From NCBI GenBank assembly GCA_963703175.1, contig OY969794.1, positions 1,178,001 to 1,242,000 on the forward strand: a stretch of 64,000 nucleotides of DNA, given 5' to 3'. A program made the translations under genes and the position numbers. Shown here piece after piece: positions 27,724 through 36,013 of the stretch. Origin of the DNA: VRUE01 sp963703175. Lineage in GTDB: Bacteria; Actinomycetota; Thermoleophilia; Solirubrobacterales; 70-9. The notes under the pieces are model-generated. The model was not told the DNA's origin and did no database searches. It saw only the letters and a list, made by a program, of their open reading frames with translations. How positions within the stretch are numbered: position 1 is the stretch's first letter; every line of letters begins with the position of its first letter.

Positions 27724-28524
27724 CTAGCGCTTGTCGGACTGGCCCTTGGCTACCGTGGCGGCGGCCTTCTGGCCTGCATCGCCGCTGGCGATCTTCACCG
27801 CGATCGCTGGGCTGGTAAGCGCGAAGTGGGCGAGCAGGCGTTGCTGTGGTGGAGCGACCGTGACCTCGACCTTGTTCTTCTCAATCGCCTTGACAACAGC
27901 TGCCGCTACCTGCCCGGGCGTGCCCGTACCTAGGCCGGGGATCGGAGGGGCGCCGGAATCCGAGTACATGCCCGCTTCGCGGATCGTGCCCGGGGAGACG
28001 ATCGAGACCCCTATCCCCAGAGGATCAAGGTCCGCGCGTAGGCCGAGGGCGAAGCCGCGTAGGCCGAACTTGGTTGCGTTGTAGATGGATGAGAGTGGGG
28101 TTGCTGACTTGCCGGAGAGCGAGGAGATGAAGACCATGTGGCCCGAGCCCCGCTCGAGCATCCCCGGCTCGAGCGCGCGGGCGAGCAGGATCGGCGCCTC
28201 GAGGTTGACGCGCAGCGTTCCGGTCAGCTGCTCGGTGCTGTAGTCCGGCAGTCGTCCGGTTCCCGGCAAGCCCGCGTTGGCGACGAGAATGTCGATGTCG
28301 CCAGCTTCAGCCGCGAGCTTCTCGGCGGCGCCGAGCTCGGCGAGATCGATTGGGATAACGGCGTGTCCCTCACCCGACAGCTCCGCGGCCAGCGCTTCCA
28401 GCGCCTCCGCCTTGCGCCCACTGAGGATTAGCTTCGCCCCCCGCGCCGACAGCGCTGCCGCGATCGCGCGTCCGAGGCCGCCAGTGGCGCCGGTAAGCAG
28501 GGCTGAGCGGCCTGAAAGTTCCAT
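27724..28524 (-). CDS. Short-chain dehydrogenase/reductase
   Basis: A 266-residue classical SDR: cofactor loop GATGGLGRA, NAG motif (LVANAGLPG), catalytic Ser in FISSLSGKS and the Tyr-Lys pair in YNATKFGLRG. The Arg in LSGRKAEAL suggests NADP(H) preference. The substrate is not evident. It is the gene that would have preceded acnA before the 3.2 kb element inserted. Its stop codon abuts the split palindrome. Confidence 0.87.
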   Translation of the reverse strand: MELSGRSALLTGATGGLGRAIAAALSARGAKLILSGRKAEALEALAAELSGEGHAVIPIDLAELGAAEKLAAEAGDIDILVANAGLPGTGRLPDYSTEQLTGTLRVNLEAPILLARALEPGMLERGSGHMVFISSLSGKSATPLSSIYNATKFGLRGFALGLRADLDPLGIGVSIVSPGTIREAGMYSDSGAPPIPGLGTGTPGQVAAAVVKAIEKNKVEVTVAPPQQRLLAHFALTSPAIAVKIASGDAGQKAAATVAKGQSDKR

Positions 28525-28639
28525 CCCGAGACTGCAAGCTAACAGCCGGCCCGCCGAGAGGAATTCGGGATGAAAGTGCGAAGGGCCACAAAATGTTTGT
28601 TTCTTGTGAGCATCCAGCCGGGCAATCGTCTACACTGCC

Positions 28640-28786
28640 CGCCGTTCAGAACAACCGAAACGCCGAGTCCCGCTAGCCAAAGGCAAAGCGGGAACGGGGG
28701 AACCACGTTTTCGGGGCTAACTCGCCCAGTTTGGGCGGGGGCGCAGGCTCCTACCGCGCCAGCCCGACAGCTAACCCCGTAGGCCG
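28640..28786 (+). promoter_or_regulatory. Cyclic di-AMP (ydaO/yuaA-type) riboswitch
   Basis: The untranslated leader carries the most conserved blocks of the ydaO-yuaA motif in the right order: AACGGGGGAACCAC, then GGGGCTAACTCG, an AGGCTCCTACC stretch, and the 3' signature GACAGCTAACCCCGTAGGC. It lies directly upstream of an exported NlpC/P60 cell-wall hydrolase, the classical gene context of this riboswitch in actinobacteria. Binding of c-di-AMP normally lowers expression; direct control of transcription or translation here is inferred. Confidence 0.88.
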
Positions 28787-28801
28787 ACGAAGGAGATCGG
28801 T

Positions 28802-29356
28802 TTGCCCAAGAACAGCTCAAAGCTCAAGGCGGGGTTAGTCGCAATTGCGGCTCTTATAGTCCTCGCTCTACTACCCGCTGGCGCCAGCGCAAACTGCGGT
28901 GGCGGCGGTCTTACCCCAGCAGAAGTCGATATCTGCACGCCGACGCCGAAAGCGCGGCTACTCCCTAACGGGATGTTGATCCCGCCCAAATCCGCCCCCG
29001 GCCGAATCAAGCGCGTAATCGCGTACGCCAACCGGATCCACACCAAACCCTATGTCTGGGGTGGCGGCCACGGTCGCTGGTGGGATCGGGGCTATGACTG
29101 CTCGGGCTCCGTCAGCTATGCCCTGCACGGCGGCGAATTCCTCGAAAGCCCGCTTCCCTCCGGTCCGATGGAGAACTGGGGTCTGGAAGGCGAAGGGCGC
29201 TGGATCACCGTCTACGCCAACTCCGGCCACGCCTATGCGGTGATCGCCGGCTATCGCTGGGACACCTCCGGTGACGCCGAAGGCACGGGCCCACGCTGGC
29301 ACGAAGACTTGCGCGACAACGTCGGCTACGTCGCCCGCCACCCAGCCGGTTTCTAG
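28802..29356 (+). CDS. Exported NlpC/P60-family cell-wall peptidase
   Basis: A 184-residue protein. TTG 28802 has AAGGAG 6 nt upstream (28790-28795). The signal peptide is LKAGLVAIAALIVLALLPAG and ends near ASA. The mature part has the NlpC/P60 active-site Cys at residue 100 (GYDCSGSVSYAL) and a His at 143 (SGHAYAVIAG), preceded by KPYVWGGGH, the usual core. It probably hydrolyses peptide cross-bridges of peptidoglycan. It is under a c-di-AMP riboswitch, in line with c-di-AMP control of wall remodelling and osmotic balance. It ends at a clear terminator. Confidence 0.85.
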   Translation: MPKNSSKLKAGLVAIAALIVLALLPAGASANCGGGGLTPAEVDICTPTPKARLLPNGMLIPPKSAPGRIKRVIAYANRIHTKPYVWGGGHGRWWDRGYDCSGSVSYALHGGEFLESPLPSGPMENWGLEGEGRWITVYANSGHAYAVIAGYRWDTSGDAEGTGPRWHEDLRDNVGYVARHPAGF

Positions 29357-29382
29357 ACTTCGGGGCAGGGGTGTCCCGTACG

Positions 29383-29408
29383 CCACCTCGGCCAATAGGC
29401 CGGGGTGG
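29383..29408 (+). terminator. Rho-independent terminator after the NlpC/P60 gene
   Basis: An 11-bp stem, CCACCTCGGCC / GGCCGGGGTGG (one G-T wobble), with an AATA loop at 29394-29397, followed by CTTTGTCCTT. It separates the riboswitch unit from the ABC importer operon. Confidence 0.75.
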
Positions 29409-29450
29409 CTTTGTCCTTGATCTCCTGAACCACTCGGATAACGTCTTGGT

Positions 29451-30482
29451 GTAACTACTCCACCTGACATCCGCCTGGTTAGCCTCAGCAAGCGATACGG
29501 CGAGGTACAGGCGGTTGCGGGCATCGACCTGGAAATCGAGGCGGGTGAGTTCTTCACCCTGCTCGGCCCCTCCGGCTCGGGCAAGACGACGACGCTGCGC
29601 ATGATTGCCGGCTTCGAGGACCCCAGCGGCGGCACGATCGAGTTGGCCGGCCGGGACATGAGTGGGGTACCTCCGTACGACCGAGCGGTCAATACGGTCT
29701 TCCAGGACTACGCCCTGTTCCCCCACATGACGGTCGGCGAGAACGTCGCCTACGGGTTGCGGATCTCCGGCGTCGCCAAGGCCGAGCGGGCGCGTCGCCG
29801 CGACGAGGCCTTGGAGATGGTCCGTCTTCCCGGCTACGGCGAGCGCAAGCCGAGCGAGCTCTCCGGCGGCCAGCGCCAGCGCGTCGCCCTCGCCCGCGCG
29901 ATCGTCAACCGACCGCAGGTACTGCTGCTCGACGAGCCGCTTGGCGCTCTCGACTTGAAGCTACGTGAGCAGATGCAGAGCGAGCTGAAGGCGATCCAGG
30001 GCGAGGTCGGCATCACTTTCGTCTACGTCACCCACGACCAAGACGAGGCGCTGACGATGAGCAACCGGATCGCCGTCTTCAACGCGGGCAGGATCGAGCA
30101 GGTGAGCCCGCCAGTAGAGCTCTACGAGCGACCGGCGACCGAGTTCGTCGCCGGCTTCGTCGGCGTCTCCAACCTGCTCGAGCGCGACGGCTCGCGCTTC
30201 ACCATCCGCCCCGAGAAGATCCAGTTGCTTGACCCGGCAACAACGCCCAACGGATTGCGAACCGAACGGGGGCGCATCGCTGAGATCGCCTACGCGGGGA
30301 TGGTCACGCGCTACACGGTCGCCCTCGAGGCCGGCGGAGAGCTTCAACTCGTACGTCAAAACGTGGAGGGCGCGTCGGGTGATGCGCCCTCCGAGCGGGG
30401 TAGGGAGGTGCTGGTGGGCTGGCGTCCGGAGCACACGGTCGCGGTCCGTGGGAAATTGAAACCAGAGGAGGATCCACCGTGA
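29451..30482 (+). CDS. potA: ABC transporter ATPase (PotA-like, polyamine/spermidine type)
   Basis: Walker A is GPSGSGKTTT, the Q loop FQDYALFPHM, the signature LSGGQRQRVALARA, Walker B LLLDEPLGALD, and the switch His THDQDEA. A C-terminal TOBE-like domain (FTIRPEKIQLL and following) is typical of PotA/MalK. The frame is open from 29442 and the protein reads TTPPDIRLVSLSKRYGEVQA before Walker A, but no ATG, GTG or TTG occurs in frame upstream of ATG 29601, which would delete Walker A. The likely start is therefore a non-canonical codon near GTA 29451, or the base call there is wrong. It overlaps the next gene by 4 nt. Confidence 0.85.
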   Translation, partial: VTTPPDIRLVSLSKRYGEVQAVAGIDLEIEAGEFFTLLGPSGSGKTTTLRMIAGFEDPSGGTIELAGRDMSGVPPYDRAVNTVFQDYALFPHMTVGENVAYGLRISGVAKAERARRRDEALEMVRLPGYGERKPSELSGGQRQRVALARAIVNRPQVLLLDEPLGALDLKLREQMQSELKAIQGEVGITFVYVTHDQDEALTMSNRIAVFNAGRIEQVSPPVELYERPATEFVAGFVGVSNLLERDGSRFTIRPEKIQLLDPATTPNGLRTERGRIAEIAYAGMVTRYTVALEAGGELQLVRQNVEGASGDAPSERGREVLVGWRPEHTVAVRGKLKPEEDPP

Positions 30483-31669
30483 AGACTCAAGACGCACACC
30501 CAGCACGAGCAGCGTGGCTAGTCATCGCCGGCCTGCTCGCCTTCATGCTGCTGATCGCCGGTTGCGGCGGGGGCAGCGACAGCGACTCGGGCGGCGAAGA
30601 ACTGACCAAGGTCGGCAAGGGAGAGGGCGAAGTGAACCTGATCTCCTGGGCCGGCTACGTCGAACCGGAATGGAGCAAGCCGTTCGAACAGAAGACCGGT
30701 TGCAAAGTCAACAACAAGACCGCCGGCACCTCCGACGAAATGGTCCAGCTGATGCGGACCGGACAGTACGACGGGGTCTCCGCGTCGGGCAACGCTTCGG
30801 CACGCCTCGTGGACGGCGGCGACGTCGCCCCGGTCAACGTCAGCCTCGTCCCCAACTACAAGACGATCTTCAGCGACCTGAAGAACCAGCCCTACAACAC
30901 CTTCGAAGGCACCCACTACGGCATCCCCCACGGGCGCGGCGCCAACCTGCTGATGTGGAACTCGGACGATGTCACGCCGGCGCCGACCTCCTGGGACGTC
31001 ATCCTCGACCCGAAGAAAGCGGCCAAGTACAAGGGCAAGATCAGTGCCTATGACGACCCGATCTACATCGCCGACGCCGCCGTCTATCTGAAGGCCCATA
31101 AGCCCGACCTTGGGATCGAAAGCCCCTACGAGCTGAACGAAGAACAGTTCGAAGCGGCGGTCGACCTGCTCGAAGAACAGCGCCCGTACGTCGGCGAATA
31201 CTGGTCGGAAGCCGCCAAGCAGATCTCGGCTTTCGCCAATGGCGACAGCCAGGTCGGCACCACCTGGCAGTACCAGTACTTCGAACTGGAAGGTGCCGGC
31301 AAGCCGGTCGCGGCAAGTCCGGCCAGCCAAGGCTTCCTGCCATCCGAGGGGGCGACCGGTTGGTCGGACACCTGGATGATCAGCTCGGAAGCCAAGCACC
31401 CCAACTGCATGTACATGTGGATGGACTGGATCGTCTCGCCGCAGGTCAATGCCGAAGTGGCTGAATTCTTCGGTGAGGCGCCGGCGCAGAGCCTGGCCTG
31501 CGAACACACCGCAGAGAAGGACTTCTGCTCGAAATACCACGCCGAAAATCCGGGGTTCTGGAAGCGCGTCTACTACTGGGAGACGCCGGTCACCGACTGC
31601 GGTAACGGATCCAGCGACTGCAAGGACTACAACGACTGGGTCCAGGCCTGGACCTCGATCAAGGGCTGA
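30479..31669 (+). CDS. potD: Extracellular solute-binding lipoprotein (PotD-like)
   Basis: A 396-residue lipoprotein. The signal peptide ends in the lipobox LIAGC (Cys29), followed by a Gly/Ser linker. The mature part (EVNLISWAGYVEPEW, then GIPHGRGANLLMWN) is typical of the spermidine/putrescine-binding PotD/PotF group of class I periplasmic-type proteins. GTG 30479 overlaps the ATPase stop (GTGA). It should capture a polyamine or related cationic solute at the cell surface for the two permeases that follow. Extra Cys near the C-terminus (CEHTAEKDFC, DCGNGSSDC) could form disulfides. The ligand is inferred from family wording. Confidence 0.85.
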   Translation: MKTQDAHPARAAWLVIAGLLAFMLLIAGCGGGSDSDSGGEELTKVGKGEGEVNLISWAGYVEPEWSKPFEQKTGCKVNNKTAGTSDEMVQLMRTGQYDGVSASGNASARLVDGGDVAPVNVSLVPNYKTIFSDLKNQPYNTFEGTHYGIPHGRGANLLMWNSDDVTPAPTSWDVILDPKKAAKYKGKISAYDDPIYIADAAVYLKAHKPDLGIESPYELNEEQFEAAVDLLEEQRPYVGEYWSEAAKQISAFANGDSQVGTTWQYQYFELEGAGKPVAASPASQGFLPSEGATGWSDTWMISSEAKHPNCMYMWMDWIVSPQVNAEVAEFFGEAPAQSLACEHTAEKDFCSKYHAENPGFWKRVYYWETPVTDCGNGSSDCKDYNDWVQAWTSIKG

Positions 31670-31687
31670 TCAACCGGTCCTGACGTA

Positions 31688-32575
31688 ATGGCAACCGAGG
31701 CGGTCGTGGAGAGGCGATCGGCGGGCCACCGGCTCGCCGGCCTCTTCCACGGCCGCCCCCGCCTCCAGGTCGGCGCCCTGCTGGCGGGCCCGGTCGGCTG
31801 GTTGGTTATCGGCTACCTGGGCTCGCTCGTGGTCCTGTTGATCGCCGCCTTCTGGTCGGTCGACCCGCTCAGCGGCGAAGTCGTGCGCGGCTTCGGCCTT
31901 GAAAACTTCGAAACGCTCGTCAACGAACCCGTCTACCGCGACATCGTCGGGCGGACGGTTCTGATCGCGGCCCTCGTCACCGTCACCGACGCCGTGCTTG
32001 CCTTTCCGATCGCCTTCTACATGGCAAAGGTGGCCAGCCGGCGCGGTAAGGCGATCCTCGTCGTCGCCGTGCTGGTGCCGCTGTGGTCGAGCTACCTGGT
32101 CAAGGCGCTCTCCTGGCGGACGATGCTCTCCAGCGGCGGCGTGATCGACTGGGCGCTTAACCCGATCGGCCTATCCGGGCCCGGCTACGGCGAGACCGCG
32201 GTCTGGCTGGTAATGAGCTACCTGTGGTTGCCGTACATGATCCTGCCGATCTTTGCCGGCCTGGAGCGGATCCCCAACTCGCTTATCAGCGCTTCGGAGG
32301 ACCTCGGCGCCTCGCCCTTCACCACCTTCCGCCGGGTGATCCTGCCGCTCTCGTTCCCCGCCGTGGTGGCTGGCTCGATCTTCACCTTCGCCCTAACCCT
32401 CGGCGACTACATCACGCCGAGGCTGGTTTCGAACGACCAGTTCATCGGCAACGTGATCTTCAACAACATCTCCAACAACCTGCCTTTCGCTTCTGCCCTC
32501 GCGCTCGTCCCAATCGTGGTGATGATCGCCTACCTGCTGGTCGCCCGGAAGCTGGGCGCCTTCGAGCACATCTAG
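31688..32575 (+). CDS. potB: ABC transporter permease (PotB-like)
   Basis: A 295-residue protein with about six TM segments. The BPD_transp_1 EAA loop is seen as SASEDLGASPFTTFRRVILP, the coupling site for the ATPase. TM1 begins near residue 35 (GWLVIGYLGSLVVLLIAAF). It is separated from potD by 18 bp and from the next permease by 8 bp, so the operon is potA-potD-potB-potC. Confidence 0.88.
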   Translation: MATEAVVERRSAGHRLAGLFHGRPRLQVGALLAGPVGWLVIGYLGSLVVLLIAAFWSVDPLSGEVVRGFGLENFETLVNEPVYRDIVGRTVLIAALVTVTDAVLAFPIAFYMAKVASRRGKAILVVAVLVPLWSSYLVKALSWRTMLSSGGVIDWALNPIGLSGPGYGETAVWLVMSYLWLPYMILPIFAGLERIPNSLISASEDLGASPFTTFRRVILPLSFPAVVAGSIFTFALTLGDYITPRLVSNDQFIGNVIFNNISNNLPFASALALVPIVVMIAYLLVARKLGAFEHI

Positions 32576-32583
32576 GACGCGGA

Positions 32584-33435
32584 ATGAGGCTTTCGAAGAG
32601 ATCGGCGCTCGTTCTTCGCCTCGGCGTCGGCGTCGGGCTGGCTTTTATCTACATCCCCTTGATCGTGCTCGCGATCTACGCCTTCAATGCCAGCAACATC
32701 CTCGAATGGCCGCCGCCGGGACTGACCCTCGACTGGTTCCCCAAGGCGATCGAAAACGAATTCGCGCGCGAAGCATTCGTCACCTCGATCAAAGCCGGAG
32801 TGGCGGCGACCGCGATAGCGATCGTCCTCGGCACGCTCGCCTCACTCGCCGTAGCCCGCCATCGCTTCTTCGGCCGCGAGACGATCTCGTTCCTCGTCGT
32901 CCTGCCGATCGCCCTACCGGGCATCGTCACCGGCGTCGCCCTCAGCAACACCTTCACCCAGGTGCTCGGCATCGACCTCGGCCTCTTCACCGTGATCGTC
33001 GGCCACGCCACCTTCTGCATCGTCGTCATCTACAACAACGTCATCGCCCGCCTGCGCCGCATCTCGACCTCCTTCGAGGAGGCCTCGGCCGACCTCGGCG
33101 CCCACACCTGGCAGACCTTCCGCTTCGTCACCTTCCCCAGCCTGAGGAGCGCGCTCGGCGCCGGGGCCCTGCTCGCCTTCGGCCTCTCCTTCGACGAGAT
33201 CATCGTCACCACGTTCACGATCGGCGCCGGCGAAGAAACGCTGCCGATCTGGATCTTCCGCAACCTCTTCCGCCCCAACCAGCTGCCGATCGTCAACGCG
33301 GTAGCGGTGATCGTCGTGCTGATCTCGATCATCCCCGTCTACCTCGCCCATCGCCTCACCCGCGAGGAAGGCGGCGCGGCGGCTGCGAGAGGTGGCGGCA
33401 CCGCAGTAGAGGCCGAGGCGACGGCGGTTCCCTAG
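32584..33435 (+). CDS. potC: ABC transporter permease (PotC-like)
   Basis: A 283-residue protein with six predicted TM helices. The EAA loop reads EEASADLGAHTWQTFRFVTF. ATG 32584 (MRLSKRSALVLRLG) lies 8 bp after the first permease and keeps TM1 intact, although the frame is open much further upstream. It forms the second half of the membrane channel with PotB. The C-terminal tail after TM6 is Ala/Gly-rich. The stop overlaps the end of the PIN remnant on the other strand. Confidence 0.88.
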   Translation: MRLSKRSALVLRLGVGVGLAFIYIPLIVLAIYAFNASNILEWPPPGLTLDWFPKAIENEFAREAFVTSIKAGVAATAIAIVLGTLASLAVARHRFFGRETISFLVVLPIALPGIVTGVALSNTFTQVLGIDLGLFTVIVGHATFCIVVIYNNVIARLRRISTSFEEASADLGAHTWQTFRFVTFPSLRSALGAGALLAFGLSFDEIIVTTFTIGAGEETLPIWIFRNLFRPNQLPIVNAVAVIVVLISIIPVYLAHRLTREEGGAAAARGGGTAVEAEATAVP

Positions 33436-33554
33436 CCCCGTGAGCCGGGCTGGAACGGATCCTCTACCCGCAGCCCACCGTAGTCCTGCGTGCTGCTCAG
33501 ATCCGCGGACAGGACCACATCGAAAAGCAGGGCGTTGGTGTCAACGAATCGCAC
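33432..33554 (-). pseudogene. Internally deleted PIN-domain toxin (VapC remnant)
   Basis: A 40-codon frame starting GTG 33554 inside the end of the antitoxin gene. It reads VRFVDTNALLFDV, the canonical first strand and first acidic residue of a PIN domain. It then passes directly into VLSADLSSTQDYGGLRVEDPF, the canonical last strand and C-terminus. The middle of about 90 residues, with the other catalytic acids, is missing and the frame is kept. It is therefore a toxin gene reduced by a clean internal deletion, and it cannot be an active RNase. Confidence 0.75.
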
Positions 33555-33780
33555 GTTGATGGAGCTCGTCGCGGTCCAGTCGGTCCCCGCCGCGGAACTC
33601 ATGGATCTCCTCCAGAACCTGACTTTGCTGCGCCTCCAGACGGGAGAACTCGGCCTCCCGATTTGCGAGCGAGCACAGGTAATCGGCCACCAAGCCACTC
33701 ACCGAGCTACCTGCTTCTGCCGCTCGCACGCGGGCGACTCGATACACCTCGTCGGGAACCGAGACCGTGAGGTTTTTCAT
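33541..33780 (-). CDS. Ribbon-helix-helix antitoxin (VapB-like), partner lost
   Basis: A 79-residue protein. MKNLTVSVPDEVYRVARVRA is a textbook RHH strand plus helix, followed by SSVSGLVADYLCSLA and a charged toxin-binding tail. The stop overlaps the start of the deleted PIN gene. It may persist as an orphan antitoxin or as a repressor, and could still bind related toxins elsewhere. It lies 38 bp downstream of the TetR gene on the same strand. Confidence 0.75.
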   Translation of the reverse strand: MKNLTVSVPDEVYRVARVRAAEAGSSVSGLVADYLCSLANREAEFSRLEAQQSQVLEEIHEFRGGDRLDRDELHQRAIR

Positions 33781-33818
33781 GTGATTCACAGTCTCACCGA
33801 CAGCGAGCAGCCGCGCTC

Positions 33819-34508
33819 CTACTGGCGCGCTAAGCGGGAAGCCTCCTCGACGCCAACGTAGGGCGCCAAGGTCAGCTCGACCAGGTCGGGCAACAACGAC
33901 TCGAGTTGCTCGCTGCGGCCGGCGCTGATCTCGCGCACGACCAGGGAGACGATGCCGCCGACCAGGGTCTCCTCGGTTGCCTCGGGCAGCGGGTGCTCGC
34001 CGCTGTGCTCGGGACGCCCTGCCTTGAGGATCTCGACCAGGCCCTGCATCGAGGCGCGGTGGCGAGCGGCGATCTCGCCACCAGCGGCGATCGGCTCGAT
34101 CATGCAGAGGCGCGCCAGCTCGGGCTCGCCGGCGAGGAAACGCAGCATCGTCGCCAGCGCGGCGCGGACCTTCTGCGGCCACTCCTCGAAAACGTCGGCC
34201 GCGGCGCGCATCGAAGCGGCAATGTGGTCAGCGACCATTTCGTAGGCAGCGAGGAAACAGGCTTCCTTGTCGGCGAAGTGCTCGTAGAAAGTGCGGCGGG
34301 AGACCGAGGCGGCTTTGGTGATGTTGGCGACCGTGGTCGCGTTGTAGCCACGCTCGGCGACCGTGTCGACCAGCGCCGTGACGATCCGCTCACGCTGGTT
34401 CTGGACGATGAACTCACGCGGCAGGCCATGGCGACCGGCGGGCAGGCGCGGCGAGGCAGCGAGCGCCGCGTTGCCATCGTCCCCTTTCTTCGCCTTCCCC
34501 TTTGCCAC
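33819..34508 (-). CDS. TetR-family regulator, cassette A member 1
   Basis: A 229-residue protein. The N-terminal HTH covers RERIVTALVDTVAERGYNATTVANI and SVSRRTFYEHFADKEACF. It is preceded by the LPAGRHGLPREF tag shared by several neighbours. The C-terminal ligand domain is helical and ends LVELTLAPYVGVEEA. It is the counterpart of 43163-43846: both begin with AKGK, share AGGEIA.R and finish PYxG.EEA.RLAR. It is the last gene of a minus-strand run of three TetRs. Ligand and targets are unknown. Confidence 0.87.
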   Translation of the reverse strand: MAKGKAKKGDDGNAALAASPRLPAGRHGLPREFIVQNQRERIVTALVDTVAERGYNATTVANITKAASVSRRTFYEHFADKEACFLAAYEMVADHIAASMRAAADVFEEWPQKVRAALATMLRFLAGEPELARLCMIEPIAAGGEIAARHRASMQGLVEILKAGRPEHSGEHPLPEATEETLVGGIVSLVVREISAGRSEQLESLLPDLVELTLAPYVGVEEASRLARQ

Positions 34509-34545
34509 GAACCGAAGATACCCCAGCGACGGGCGGTTACGGTCA

Positions 34546-35166
34546 CTACCGCAAGGGCTGGACCAGCAACTCGTCCTCGGCGGCTCGGGCGCCGAGGTAG
34601 GGCATCGTCGCCAGGTAGATCAGCTCAGGCAGGAACTCTTCGCCGCGTTCGATCGAGCCGGATTCGATTTTGGCGAGGATCGTGTTGTAGACGGCGCCGG
34701 CGGCAATTTCCGCGGTGCAGCGCGACATTGCCCGCGCGCCGTCGACCTCGCCACGGCCACCGTCGAGGAAGTCGGCGATCCGCTGCACGATCCGGTCGCG
34801 GCGCAGTTGGGCGCCGCTGCCGGCGCCGTTGACGGCGACGAGGAGGAAACGTGCCCGCGCCGGGTCCTCTTGCAGGTAGCGCATCGCCCCCACTCCCGCC
34901 GCCCAGATCCGGTCGTGCCAGGCCGTGCGGTCGTTACAGGCCGCATCGACCCGCGCACACAACTCCTCCATCACCTCGTCGTGAACGCCGAGGAAGCAGT
35001 CCTCGAGATCGGCAAAGCAGCGATCAAAGTGCGAGCGGCCAGCTTCGGCCAGCTCGCAAAGTGCCTCTATGTCAACCGCTGCGAAGCCGTGGTCGGCAAC
35101 GATCTCGACCATCGCTGCGGCGATCCTTTCCCGCGCCGGATCGCGTCCTTTGCGCGGGCCGCTCAC
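34546..35166 (-). CDS. TetR-family regulator, cassette A member 2 (divergent HTH)
   Basis: A 206-residue protein, GTG start at 35166. The HTH (RERIAAAMVEIVADHGFAAV, then AGRSHFDRCFADLEDCFLG) is recognisable but departs from consensus in the recognition helix, which lacks the usual TFY. The C-terminal part ends LPELIYLATMPYLGARAAEDEL, matching PELMFLAVRPYFGHEVAREEL in 43921-44595. It is 37 bp upstream of member 1, so the two are likely cotranscribed. Confidence 0.8.
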   Translation of the reverse strand: MSGPRKGRDPARERIAAAMVEIVADHGFAAVDIEALCELAEAGRSHFDRCFADLEDCFLGVHDEVMEELCARVDAACNDRTAWHDRIWAAGVGAMRYLQEDPARARFLLVAVNGAGSGAQLRRDRIVQRIADFLDGGRGEVDGARAMSRCTAEIAAGAVYNTILAKIESGSIERGEEFLPELIYLATMPYLGARAAEDELLVQPLR

Positions 35167-35215
35167 ATCTGCCTAGCCCAACTCCCTGCCTTCGTCCTCC
35201 ACAGTCCGCTGATCA

Positions 35216-35902
35216 CTACGCTGCCGCCCGGGCTTGGGCCGCCTCCGCGGCGCGCGCTGCCTCGACCTCCCCAACGTACGGCGTCAAAGTCACCTGCAGC
35301 ATCTCCGGCAGTAATCCCTTGAGATCGTCGACCCGGCCGGAAAGAAGTCGTTGGTGCACGAGCCACATCAGCCCGCCGGTGATCGCAACCTCGAGGCCCT
35401 CCGGCAACATGCTCGCCCGCGGGTTGTGCTCGCGCCCCTCGCGCAGCTTCGGTGCAACGCTCTCCAGCATCGACTGGTAGCGGGCGAGGGCCTCGCCGCC
35501 GGCCGCCTGGCTCTCGACGATGCAGAGCTTGGCCCGCGCTTCCTCCGCCACGACCATCTCCAGAAAAACCTCGAGGCCGGCAGATATCTGGTCTACCCAT
35601 GGCAGCTCGACATCGACCAGCTCGGCGAAGACCTCGCTCGCCCCGGCGACGCTCTCGTCGAAAGCGGCGAGGAAGCACTCTTCCTTGTTGGCGAACTGCT
35701 CGTAGAAGGTGACGAGGGCGACCCGTGCCGTCTTCGCGATCAGCTCGATCGTCGTCTTCTGGTAGCCGCGCTCGGCCACCAACTCGGCAGTCGCCAACAG
35801 CATCCGCTCGCGCTGGTTCTGGGAGACGAAGTCGCGCGGGATCAGGTGTCGCCCCGGGGGCAGTTTCGAGAGGCGCTCCGACAAGGACCGCGAATCGGCC
35901 AT
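35216..35902 (-). CDS. TetR-family regulator, cassette A member 3
   Basis: A 228-residue protein starting MADSRSLSERLSKLPPGRH. The HTH is RERMLLATAELVAERGYQKTT with VTFYEQFANKEECF. The C-terminal part contains AKLCIVESQAAGGEALARY and ends LQVTLTPYVGEVEAA. It is the counterpart of 44621-45310 (AKVALVEVQTAGPEALTRH). ATG 35902 is preferred over 35923, whose extra residues (MFWYRLG) have no match in the paralogue. It is transcribed divergently from member 4 across an AT-rich spacer. Confidence 0.85.
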   Translation of the reverse strand: MADSRSLSERLSKLPPGRHLIPRDFVSQNQRERMLLATAELVAERGYQKTTIELIAKTARVALVTFYEQFANKEECFLAAFDESVAGASEVFAELVDVELPWVDQISAGLEVFLEMVVAEEARAKLCIVESQAAGGEALARYQSMLESVAPKLREGREHNPRASMLPEGLEVAITGGLMWLVHQRLLSGRVDDLKGLLPEMLQVTLTPYVGEVEAARAAEAAQARAAA

Positions 35903-36013
35903 GCCAAGACGGTACCAAAACATATATCTGGTGTCTACTTGCCTTTTCTACAGAAAACATTGCGTTCTAGCCAACCATGTTTCTAAAAGCTGCTATACCT
36001 AGACAAAAGGAGC
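35903..36013. promoter_or_regulatory. AT-rich divergent promoter/operator between cassette A members 3 and 4
   Basis: This 111-bp spacer is far more AT-rich than its surroundings. It contains a 14-bp perfect palindrome, TTTTCT-AC-AGAAAA, at 35944-35957, and the octamer GTTTCTAA at 35979-35986, which lies 35 nt before the ATG of member 4. The equivalent spacer of cassette B has the same octamer 33 nt before its member 4. Likely the operator region for auto- or cross-regulation; this is inferred. Confidence 0.5.

Noticed and set aside
28660..28790. The NlpC/P60 leader considered as a terminator or another palindrome of the local families
   Set aside because: Its conserved blocks match the ydaO riboswitch order and it lacks the long paired arms of the intergenic palindromes.
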